This document shows, one piece after another, positions 1 through 10,092 of a stretch of 64,000 nucleotides of DNA. A model generated the notes under the pieces. The model ran no database searches. It had not been told where the DNA came from and saw only the letters and a list, made by a program, of their open reading frames with translations. The translations under genes and the position numbers were made by a program. Positions within the stretch are counted from its first letter, which is position 1. Each line of letters starts with the position of its first letter. Source of the DNA: Colocasia esculenta (Eukaryota; Streptophyta; Magnoliopsida; Alismatales; Araceae); contig CM024758.1 in NCBI GenBank assembly GCA_014218235.1, positions 101,965,698 to 102,029,697 of the forward strand. Direction: 5' to 3'.

Positions 1-1
1 C

Positions 2-3000
2 CACGCCTTCTCACAAGCACCACCTCCTCCGCCACAGGCAGCACCTCCTCCACAGGCAAGTTATGTTAACTTTCATTTGGGTTGATCGACGCACAATTTT
101 TTATTAAGCAAGACAGTTTGGATTAAAAATGAAGAACTTAGGTAGGTTTCGGGGTTCAAAATTTTCTACTCATCCGATTGGCCTCCGGTTTTTTCCAGCA
201 TGGCTAGGGCGATGAATGTGACTTGTGGAAACTGACGGAGTTCAATTCGGACTCCCGGTTTGAGGTCGACGCCTCAAACTTGCATTCGACAAGTTAGTTT
301 AGATTAAAGATGAAAAATTTAGGTAGGTTTAGGGGTTCAAAATTAGAAATACTCATCCGATTGGCCTCCGGTTTTTTCCAGCACGGCCAGGGCGATGAAT
401 GTAACTTGTGGAAATTGACGGAGTTCAATTCGGACTCCCGGTTTGAGGTCGACGCCTCAAACTTGCATTCGAGAAGTCAGTTTAGATTAAAGATGAAGAA
501 TTTAGGTAGGTTTCGGGGTTCAAAATAGAAATACTCATCCGATTGGCCTCCGATTTTTTCTAGCACGGCCAGGGTGATGAATGTGACTTGTGGAAACTGA
601 CGGAGTTCAATTCGGACTCCCGTTTGAGGTCGACGCCTCAAACATGCATTCGAGAAGTCAGTTTAGATTAAAGATGAAGAATTTCGGTAGGTTCCGGGGT
701 TCAAAATTAGAAATACTCATCCGATTGGCCTCCGATTTTTTCCAGCACGGCCAGGGCGATGAATGTAACTTGTGGAAATTGACGGAGTTCAATTCGGACT
801 CCCGGTTTGAGGTCGACGCCTCAAACTTGCATTCGAGAAGTCAGTTTAGATTAAAGATGAAGAATTTAGGTAAGTTTCAGGGTTCAAAATTAGAAATACT
901 CATCCGATTGGCCTCCGGTTTTTTCCAGCACGGCCAGGGCGATGAATGTGACTTGTGGAAACTGACGGAGTTCAATTCGGACTCCCGGTTTGAGGTCGAT
1001 GCCTCAAACTTGCATTCGACAAGTCAGTTTAGATTAAAGATGAAGAATTTAGGTAGGTTTCGGGGTTCAAAATTAGAAATACTCATCCGATTGGCCTCCG
1101 ATTTTTTCCAGCACGGCCAGGGCGATGAATGTGACTTGTGGAAACGGACGGAGTTCTATTCGGACTCTCGGTTTGAGGTCGACGCCTCAAACTTGCATTC
1201 GAGAAGTCAGTTTAGAATAAAGATGAAGAATTTAGGTAGGTTTAGGGGTTCAAAATTAGAAATACTCATCCATTGGCCTCCGGTTTTTTCCAGCACGGCC
1301 AGGGCGATGAATGTGACTTGTGAAAACTGACGGAGTTCAATTCGGACTCTCGGTTTGAGGTCGACGCCTCAAACTTGCATTCGACAAGTCAGTTTAGATT
1401 AAGGATGAAGAATTTAGGTAGGTTTAGGGGTTCAAAATTAGAAATACTCATCCGATTGGCCTCCGGTTTTTTCCAGCACGGCCAGGGCGATGAATGTGAC
1501 TTGTGGAAACTGACGGAGTTCAATTCGGACTCCCGGTTTGTGGTCAACGTCTCAAACTTGCATTCGAGAAGTCAGTTTAGATTAAAGATGAAGAATTTAG
1601 GTAGGTTTCGGGGTTCAAAATTAGAAATACTCATCCGATTGGCCTCCGGTTTTTTCCAGCACAGCCAAGGCGATGAATGTGACTTGTGGAAACTGACGGA
1701 GTTCAATTTGGACTCCCAGTTTGTGGTTGACGCCTCAAACTTGCATTCGACAAGTCAGTTTAGATTAAAGATGAAGAATTTAGGTAGGTTTAGGGGTTCA
1801 AAATTAGAAATACTCATCCGATTGGCCTCCGGTTTTTTCCATCACGGCCAGGGGATGAATGTGACTTGTGGAAACTGACGGAGTTCAATTCGGACTCCCA
1901 TTTTGAGGTCGACGCCTCAAACTTGCATTCGAGAAGTCAGTTTAGATTAAGATGAAGAATTTAGGTAGGTTTAGGGGTTCAAAATTAGAAATACTCATCC
2001 GATTGGCCTCCGGTTTTTTCCAGCACGGCCCGGGCGATGAATGTGACTTGTGGAAACTGACGGAGTTCAATTCGGACTCTCGGTTTGAGGTCGACGCCTC
2101 AAACATGCATTCGAGAAGTCAGTTTAGATTAAAGATGAATAATTTCGGAAGGTTCAGGGTTCAAAATTAGAAATACTCATCCGATTGGCCTCCGGTTTTT
2201 TCAGCACGGCCAGGGCGAAGAATGTGACTTGTGGAAACTGACGGAGTTCAATTCGGACTCCCGTTTGAGGTCGACGCATCAAACTTGCATTCGAGAAGTC
2301 AGTTTAGATTAAAGATAAAGAATTTATGTAGGTTTCGGGGTTCAAAATTAGGAATACTCATCCGATTGGCCTCCGGTTTTTTCCAGCACGGCCAGGGAGA
2401 TGAATGTGACTTGTGAAAACTGACGGAGTTCAATTCGGACTCCCTGTTTGAGGTCGATGCCTCAAACTTGCAGTCGACAAGTCAGTTTAGATTAAAGATG
2501 AAGAATTTAGGTAGGTTTCGGGGTTCAAAATTAGAAATGCTCATCCGATTGGTCTCCGATTTTTTCCAGCACGGCCAGGGCGATGAAAGTGACTTGTGGA
2601 AACTGACAGAGTTCAATTCGGACTCCCATTTTGAGATCGACGCCTCAAACTTGCATTCAAGAAGTCAGTTTAGATTAAAGATGAAGAATTTAGGTAGGTT
2701 TGGGGGTTCAAAATTAGAAATACTCATCCGATTGGCCTCCGGTTTTTTCCAGCACGGCCAGGGCGATGAATGTGACTTGTGGAAACTGGCGGAGTTCAAT
2801 TCGGACTCCCGTTTGAGGTCGACGCCTCAAACTTGCATTCAAGAAGTCAGTTTAGATTAAAGATGAAGATTTAGGTAGGTTTCGGGGTTCAACATTAGAA
2901 ATACTCATCCGATTGGCCTCCGATTTTTTCCAGCACGGCCAGGGCGATGAATGTGACTTATGGAAATTGACGGAGTTCAATTCGGACTCCCGTTTGAGGT

Positions 3001-6000
3001 CGACGCCTCAAACTTGCATTCGAGAAGTCAGTTTAGATTAAAGATGAAGAATTTCGGTAGGTTTCGGGGTTCAAAATTAGAAATACTCATCCGATTGGCC
3101 TCCGGTTTTTTCCAGCACGGCCAGGGCGATGAATGTAACTTGTGGAAATTGACGGAGTTCAATTCGGACACCCGGTTTGAGGTCGACGCCTCAAACTTGC
3201 ATTCGAGAAGTCAGTTTAGATTAAAGATGAAGAATTTAGGTAGGTTTCGGGGTTCAAAATTAGAAATACTCATCCAATTGGCCTCCGATTTTTTCCAGCA
3301 CGGCCAGGGCGATGAATGTGACTTGTGGAAACTGACGGAGTTCAATTCGGACTCCCGGTTTGAGGTCGACGCCTCAAACTTGCATTCGAGAAGTCAGTTT
3401 AGATTAAAGATGAAGAATTTAGGTAGGTTTCGGGGTTCAAAATTAGAAATACTCATCCGATTGGCCTCCGATTTTTTCCAGCACGGCCAGGGCGATGAAT
3501 GTAACTTGTGGAAATTGACGGAGTTCAATTCGGACTCCGGTTTGAGGTCGACGCCTCAAACATGCATTCAAGAAGTCAGTTTAGATTAAGATGAAGAATT
3601 TAGGTAGGTTTCAGGGTTCAAAATTAGGAATACTCATCCGATTGGCCTCCGTTTTTTCCAGCATGGCCACGGCGATGAATGTGACTTGTGGAAACTGACG
3701 GAGTTCTATTCGGATTCCCGGTTTGAGGTCGACGCCTCAAACTTGCATTCGAGAAGTCAGTTTATATTAAAGATGAAGAATTTAGGTAGGTTTAGGGGTT
3801 CAAAATTAGAAATACTGATCCGAATGGCCTCCGGTTTTTTCCATCACGGCCAGGGCGATGAATGTGACTTGTGGAAACTGACGGAGTTGAATTCGGACTC
3901 CGGTTTGAGGTCGACGCCTCAAACTTGCATTCGACAAGTCAGTTTAGATTAAAGATGAAGAATTTAGGTAGGTTTAGGGGTTCAAAATTAGAAATACTCA
4001 TCCGATTGGCCTCGGTTTTTTCCAGCACGGCCAGGGCGTTGAATGTGACTTGTGGAAACTGACGGAGTTCAATTCGGACTCCCGGTTGAGGTCGACGCCT
4101 CAAACTTGCATTCAAGAAGTCAGTTTAGATTAAAGATGAAGAATTTAGGTAGGTTTCGGGGTTCAAAATTAGAAATACTCATCCGATTGGCCTCCGGTTT
4201 TTTCCAGCACGGCCAAGGCGATGAATGTGACTTGTGGAAACTGACGGACTTCAATTTAGACTCCCGGTTTGAGTTCGACGCCTCAAACTTGCATTCGACA
4301 AGTCAGTTTAGATTAAAGATGAAGAATTTAGGTAGGTTTAGGGGTTCAAAATTTGAAATACTCATCCAATTGGCCTCCGTGTTTTCCAGCACGGCCAGGG
4401 CGATGAATGTGACTTGTGGAAACTGACGGAGTTCAATTCGGACTCCCATTTTGAGGTCGACGCCTCCAACTTGCATTCGACAAGTCAGTTTAGATTAAAG
4501 ATGAAGAATTTAGGTAGGTTTCGGGGTTCAAAATTAGAATACTCATCCGATTAGCCTCCGTTTTTTCCAGCACGGCCGGGGCGATGAATGTGACTTGTGG
4601 AAACTGATGGAGTTCAATTCGGACTCCCGGTTTGAGGTCGACGCCTCAAACTTGCATTCGAGAAGTCAGTTTAGATTAAAGATGAAGAATTTAGGTAGGT
4701 TTCGGGGTTCAAAGTTAGAAATACTCATCCGATTGGCCTCCGTTTTTTCCAGCACGGCCAGGGCGATGAATGTGACTTGTGGAAACTGACGGAGTTCAAT
4801 TCGGACACCCGGTTTGAGGTCGACGCCTCAAACATACATTCGAGAAGTCAGTTTAGATTAAAGATGAAGAATTTAGGTAGGTTTCGGGGCTCAAAATTAG
4901 AAATACTCATCCGATTGGCCTCCGATTTTTTCCAGCACGGCCAGGGCGATGAATGTAACTTGTGGAAATTGACGGAGTTCAATTCGGACTCCCGGTTTGA
5001 GGTCGACGCCTCAAACTTGCATTCGACAAGTCAGTTTAAATTAAAGATGAAGAATTTACGTATGTTTCAGGGTTCAAAATTAGAATACTCATCCGATTGG
5101 CTTCCGGTTTTTTCCAGCACGGCCAGGGCGATGAATGTGACTTGTGGAAACTGACGGAGTTCAATTCGGACTCCCGGTTTGAGGTCGACGCCTCAACTTG
5201 CATTCGAGAAGTCAGTTTAAATTAAAGATGAAGAATTTAGGTAGGTTTCGGGGTTCAAAATTAGAAATACTCATCCGATTGGCCTCCGATTTTTTCCAGC
5301 ACGGCCAGGGCGATGAATGTGACTTATGGAAACTGACGGAGTTCAATTCGGACTCCCGGTTTGAGGTCGACGCCTCAAACTTGCATTCGAGAAGTCGGTT
5401 TAGATTAAAGATGAAGAATTTCGGTAGGTTTCGGGGATCAAAATTAGAAATACTCATCCGATTGGCCTCCCGTTTTTTCCCGCATGGCCAGGGCGATGAA
5501 TGTGACTTGTGGAAACTGACGGAGTTCAATTCGGACACCCGTTTGAGGTCGACGCCTCAAAGTTGCATTCGAGAAGTCAGTTTAGATTAAAGATGAAGAA
5601 TTTAGGTAGGTTTCGGGGTTCAAAATTAGAAATACTCATCCGATTGGCCTCCGATTTTTTCCAGCACGGCCAGGGCGATGATGTGACTTGTGGAAACTGA
5701 CGGAGTTCAATTCGGACTCCCGGTTTGAGGTCGACGCCTCAAACTTGCATTCGAGAAGTCAGTTTAGATTAAAGATGAAGAATTTCGGTAGGTTTCGGGG
5801 TTCAAAATTAGAAATACTCTTCCGATTGGCCTCCGATTTTTTCCAGCACGGCCAGGGCGATGAATGTAACTTGTGGAAATTGACGGAGTTCAATTCGGAC
5901 TCCCGGTTTGAGGTCGACGGCTCAAACTTGCATCCGAGAAGTCAGTTTAGATTAAAGATGAAGAATTTAGGTAGGTTTCGGGGTTCAAAATTAGGAATAC

Positions 6001-9000
6001 TCATCCGATTGGCCTCCGGTTTTTTCCAGCACGGCCAGGGCGATGAATGTGACTTGTGGAAACTGACGGAGTTCTATTCGGATTCCCGTTTGAGGTCGAC
6101 GCCTCAAACTTGCATTCGAGAAGTCAGTTTAGATTAAAGATGAAGAATTTAGGTAGGTTTCGGGGTTAAAAATTAGGAATACTCATCCGATTGGCCTCCG
6201 GTTCTTTCCAGCAAGGCCAGGGCGATGAATGTGACTTGTGGAAACTGACGGAGTTCAATTCGGACTCCCGGTTTGAGGTCGATGCCTCAAACTTGCATTC
6301 GACAAGTCAGTTTAGATTAAAGATGAAGAATTTAGGTAGGTTTCGGGGTTCAAAATTATAAATACTCTTCCGATTGGCCTCCGATTTTTTCCAGCACGGC
6401 CAGGGCGATGAATGTAACTTGTGGAAATTGACGGAGTTCAATTCGGACTCCCGGTTGAGGTCGACGCCTCAAACTTGCATTCGAGAAGTCAGTTTAGATT
6501 AAAGATGAAGAATTTAGGTAGGTTTCAGGGTTCAAAATAGGAATACTCATCCGATTGGCCTCCGGTTTTTTCCAGCACGGCCAGGGCGATGAATGTGACT
6601 TGTGGAAACTGACGGAGTTCAATTCGGACTCCCGGTTTGAGGTCGATGCCTCAAACTTGCATTCGACAAGTCAGTTTAGATTAAAGATGAAGAATTTAGG
6701 TAGGTTTCGGGGTTCAAAATGAGAAATACTCATCCGATTGGCCTCCGATTTTTTCCAGCACGGCTAGGGTGATGAATGTGACTTTTGGAAACTGGCGGAG
6801 TTCTATTCGGATTCCCGGTTTGAGGTCGACGCCTGAAACTTGCATTCGAGAAGTCAGTTTAGATTAAAGATGAAGAATTTAGGTAGGTTTAGGGGTTCAA
6901 AATTAGAAATACTCATCCGATTGGCCTCCGGTTCTTTCCAGCACGGCCAGAGCGATGAATGTGACTTGTGGAAACTGACGGAGTTCAATTCGGACTCCCG
7001 GTTTGAGGTCGATGCCTCAAACTTGCATTCGACAAGTCAGTTTAGATTAAAGATGAAGAATTTAGGTAGGTTTCAGGGTTCAAAATAGGAATACTCATCC
7101 GATTGGCGTCCGTTTTTTTCCAGCACGGCCAGGGCGATGAATGTGACTTGTGGAAACTGACAGAGTTCTATTCGGATTCCCGGTTGAGGTCGACGCCTCA
7201 AACTTGCATTCGAGAAGTCTGTTTAGATTAAAGATGAAGAATTTAGGTAGGTTTAGGGGTTCAAAATTAGAAATACTCATCCGATTGGCCTCCGGTTTTT
7301 TCCAGCACGGCCAGGGCGATGAATGTGACTTGTGGAAACTGACGGAGTTCAATTCGGACTCCCGGTTTGAGGTCGACGCCTCAAACTTGCATTCGACAAG
7401 TCAGTTTAGATTAAAGATGAAGAATTTAGGTAGGTTTAGGGGTTCAAAATTAGAAATACTCATCCGATTGGCCTCCGGTTTTTTCCAACACAGCCAGGGC
7501 GTTGAATGTGACTTGTGGAAACTGACGGAGTTCAATTCGGACTCCCGGTTTGAGGTCGACGCCTCAAACTTGCATTCAAGAAGTTAGTTTAGATTAAAGA
7601 TGAAGAATTAGGTAGGTTTCGGGGTTCAAAATAGAAATACTCATCCGATTAGCCTCCGTTTTTTTCCAGCACGGCCAAGGCGATGAATGTGACTTGTGGA
7701 AATTGACGGACTTCAATTTAGACTCCCGGTTTGAGTTCGACGCCTCAAACTTGCATTCGACAAGTCAGTTTAGATTAAAGATGAAGAATTAGGTAGGTTT
7801 ATGGGTTCAAAATTAGAAATACTCATCCGATTGGCCTCCGGTTTTTTCCAGCACGGCCAGGGCGATGAATGTGACTTGTGGAAACTGACGGAGTTCAATT
7901 CGGACTCCCATTTTGAGGTCGACGTCTCAAACTTGCATTCGAGAAGTCAGTTTAGATTAAAGATGAAGAATTTGGGTAGGTTAGGGGTTCAAAATTAGAA
8001 ATACTCATCCGATTGGCCTCCGGTTTTTTCCAGCACGGCCAGGGCGATGAATGTGACTTGTGGAAACAGACGGAGTTCAATTCGGACTCCCGGTTTGAGG
8101 TCGACGCCTCAAACTTGCATTCGTGAAGTCAGTTTAGATTAAAGATGAAGAATTTTGGTAGGTTTCGGGGTTCAAAATTAGAAATACTCATCCGATTGGC
8201 CTCCGGTTTTTTCCAGCACGGCCAAGGCGATGAATGTGACTTGTGGAAACTGACGGAGTTCAATTTGGACTCCCGGTTTGAGGTCAACGCCTCAAACTTG
8301 CATTCGACAAGTCAGTTTAGATTAAAGATGAAGAATTTAGGTAGGTTTAGGGTTTCAAAATTAGAAATACTCATCCGATTGGCCTCCGATTTTTTCCAGC
8401 ACGGCCAGGGCGATGAATGTGACTTGTGGAAACTGACGGACTTCAATTTGGACTCCCGGTTTGAGGTCAACGCCTCAAACTTGCATTCGAGAAGTCAGTT
8501 TAGATTAAAGATGAAGAATTTTGGTACGTTTCGGGGTTCAAAATTAGAAATACTCATCCGATTGGCCTCCGGTTTTTTCCAGCACGGCCAGGGCGATGAA
8601 TGTGACTTGTGGAAACTAACGGAGTTCAATTCGGACTCCCGGTTTTGGTCGACGCCTCAAACTTGCATTCGAGAAGTCAGTTTAGATTAAGATGAAGAAT
8701 TTAGGTAGGTTTCGGGGTTCAAAATTAGAAATACTCATCCGATTGGCCTCCGGTTTTTCCTGCACGGCCAGGGCGATGAATGTGACTTGTGGAAACTGAC
8801 GGAGCTCAATTCAGACTCCTGGATTGAGGTCGACGTCTCAAACTTACATTCGACAATTCAGTTTAGATTAAAAATGAAGAACTTACGTTTAGGGGTTCAA
8901 AATTAGAAATACTAATCTGATTGGCCTCCGGTTTTTTCCAGCACGGCCACGGCGATGAATGTGACTTGTGGAAACTGACGGAGTTCAATTCGGACTCCCG

Positions 9001-9247
9001 ATTTTAGCTCGACGCCTCAAACTTACAATCAACAAGTCAGTTTACATTAAAAATGATTAACTTACGTTTAGGGGTTTAAAATTAGAAATACTCATCCGAT
9101 TGGCCTTCGATTTTTTTGTAAATTTAAATATTTTATTGTTTCTAATAATATTCAATTTTAACTTATTATGTTATATATGTATTGTAGGTTCCTTCAGCGA
9201 GTTGCGTGGGAGGAGACGAGCACGAGGACAGGGAGGATGATTCATGA
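2..9247 (+). CDS. C-terminal exons of a CACTA-associated protein, join(2..55, 9188..9247)
   Basis: Positions 2-55 encode a proline/glutamine-rich stretch, HAFSQAPPPPPQAAPPPQ, open to the window edge. It ends at CAG|GCAAGT, a good match to a GC-type splice donor. At 9,186-9,187 there is an AG acceptor after a T-rich tract. The frame continues in phase 0 as VPSASCVGGDEHEDREDDS and stops at 9,245-9,247. A proline-rich segment followed by a short acidic tail is typical of the second protein of plant CACTA elements (Ptta/En/Spm family), which binds subterminal repeats and works with the transposase in excision. Both exon ends being in phase 0 supports the join. An alternative donor at 60 (phase 1) gives a basic tail and seems less likely. 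The catalytic and DNA-binding parts are not in the window. Whether the transcript is really spliced across 9.1 kb is inference. Confidence 0.6.
56..9187 (+). other. Predicted 9.1-kb GC-AG intron filled by a minisatellite
   Basis: The donor is GCAAGT at 56-61 and the acceptor is TTGTAG ending at 9,187, preceded by an AT-rich, T-rich tract (9,111-9,180). Only about 25 bp at the left and 70 bp at the right are not tandem repeat. The assignment rests on phase agreement and the character of the flanking exons, not on transcript data. Confidence 0.55.
82..9118 (+). repeat. 183-bp tandem array, about 49 copies
   Basis: Head-to-tail units of 183 bp (181-183 with small deletions). The spacing is clear from a recurrent ATGAAGAATTTAGGTAGG block at 310, 493, 674, 857, 1040, 1223 and onward. 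Each unit contains AAATACTCATCCGATTGG, a TTTTTTCCAGCACGGCC block, GATGAATGTGACTTGTGG and GAGGTCGACGCCTCAAAC, the last centred on the palindrome GAGGTCGACGCCTC. Central copies are very similar. The first (82-190) and last (8,810-9,118) copies are clearly diverged, as expected for arrays homogenised by unequal exchange. Because 183 is divisible by 3, one forward frame stays open from unit to unit (61 residues starting MKNLGRFRGSKLE). Frequent 1-nt deletions at short homopolymers limit runs to at most 246 codons. Confidence 0.95.
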
Positions 9248-9540
9248 TTTTCATTTCACTATTATTCTTATTGTTATTAACATTTGTATTGTTGTTGTGG
9301 ATAGTTTATTATTATGATGTTGTGTATATTTTATTGTTCATGTGGACTTTATATTATTATTGTGGACATTTTTATTTTATTATTGTTTGTTGTGGACATT
9401 TTTATTTTATTATTGTGTTGTGGACATTTTTATTATTGTTGTTTGTGGTCATTTACTGTGTTGTATTGTGGATATTTATTATTGTTGTGGACGTTTTATT
9501 TACACAGATATTTTGCTAAAAATTTACAAATAAAAAAAAA
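9248..9540 (+). repeat. AT-rich 3' UTR with imperfect TGTGGACATTTTTAT repeats
   Basis: This is the stretch between the predicted CACTA stop codon and the subterminal repeats. It is dominated by TTATTATTG and several copies of a TGTGGACATTTTTAT-like core (9,340-9,500), then an A-rich tract. It is probably the 3' UTR of the CACTA gene. The hydrophobic open frames here follow from the TTATTATTG composition. Confidence 0.6.
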
Positions 9541-9544
9541 TTAC

Positions 9545-10075
9545 AAAAATAGAGACCGATTAGTGACTGAACAAATCAGTCTCTATTGAGACCGAATGCA
9601 TCGGTCTCTATTCGGTCCCTATATCGGGGACCGAATTGGTTGAGACCGAATGCATCGGTCTCTATTCGGTCCTATATCGGGGACCGAATTGTGACTAATT
9701 TGGTCGGTCTCTATTAGTGACCGATTTATTTCGGTCTCAATTCGTTCGCTATATCAGGGACCGAATTGTGACTGATGGTTCGGTCTCGATTTGAGACCGA
9801 ATAATTTCGGTCTCAATTCGGTCGCTATATCAGGGACCGAATTGTGACCGAAATTATTCAGTCTCTGATGTGCACTTTTAGCGATTGAAGTGCTTCGGTG
9901 ACTATTCGGTCACTAATTAGTGACCGAATAGTGACCGAACTTTTTCGGTCACAGATTTGTGACCAAAAATTGTTCACCGACAAGTTCGGTCTCTATTCAG
10001 TTGCTATTCGGTCTCTGAACTGTTTAGAGACCGAATAGAGACCAAATAGAGACCGAATATTTCGGTCTCTATTCC
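9545..10075. repeat. CACTA subterminal repeats (GACCGAA/TTCGGTC)
   Basis: Many direct and inverted copies of GAGACCGAA and its complement TTCGGTCTC occur at short spacing, with a longer repeated block including CTATATCGGGGACCGAATTG (9,618-9,690, with variants near 9,750 and 9,825). In CACTA elements, subterminal arrays of short motifs bind the element's accessory DNA-binding protein. Several motif pairs can form hairpins, for example near 9,585-9,610 and 10,020-10,070. Confidence 0.85.
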
Positions 10076-10092
10076 CGTTTTTTATTGTAGTG
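10076..10092. repeat. CACTA terminal inverted repeat, right end
   Basis: CGTTTTTTATTGTAGTG ends the element. Read on the other strand it starts CACTACAATAAAAAA, the canonical CACTA terminus. The left partner is outside the window. Confidence 0.85.

Larger units (their letters stand above)
1..10092 (+). mobile_element. CACTA (En/Spm) DNA transposon, 3' part
   Basis: This is the 3' portion of a CACTA-superfamily element; its 5' part lies outside the window. The right end reads ...TTTTTTATTGTAGTG, the reverse complement of the canonical CACTA terminus. It is preceded by about 530 bp of subterminal GACCGAA/TTCGGTC repeats. Upstream are the last two exons of a proline-rich, acid-tailed CACTA protein gene, separated by a tandem array. 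The element interrupts a copia LTR: the sequence starting at 10,093 aligns with the interior of the LTR at 15,637-17,690. That copy reads ATCTCC at the junction, so CTC (10,093-10,095) is the likely 3-bp target duplication. Its partner is outside the window. Confidence 0.85.

Noticed and set aside
310..8690. Dozens of short open frames in the 183-bp array as a repetitive protein gene
   Set aside because: Frames break at frequent 1-nt deletions, no unit has a distinct start or end, and the array lies between likely splice sites. It is kept only as an observation about unit length.
82..9118. CRISPR-like or centromeric satellite array
   Set aside because: The units are contiguous without unique spacers, and the flanks belong to one CACTA gene. 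A centromeric role cannot be claimed from one array bounded by transposon sequence.
9244..9519. 91-residue very hydrophobic frame as a membrane protein
   Set aside because: It arises from TTATTATTG-rich 3' UTR sequence, and two other frames there are equally open and hydrophobic.
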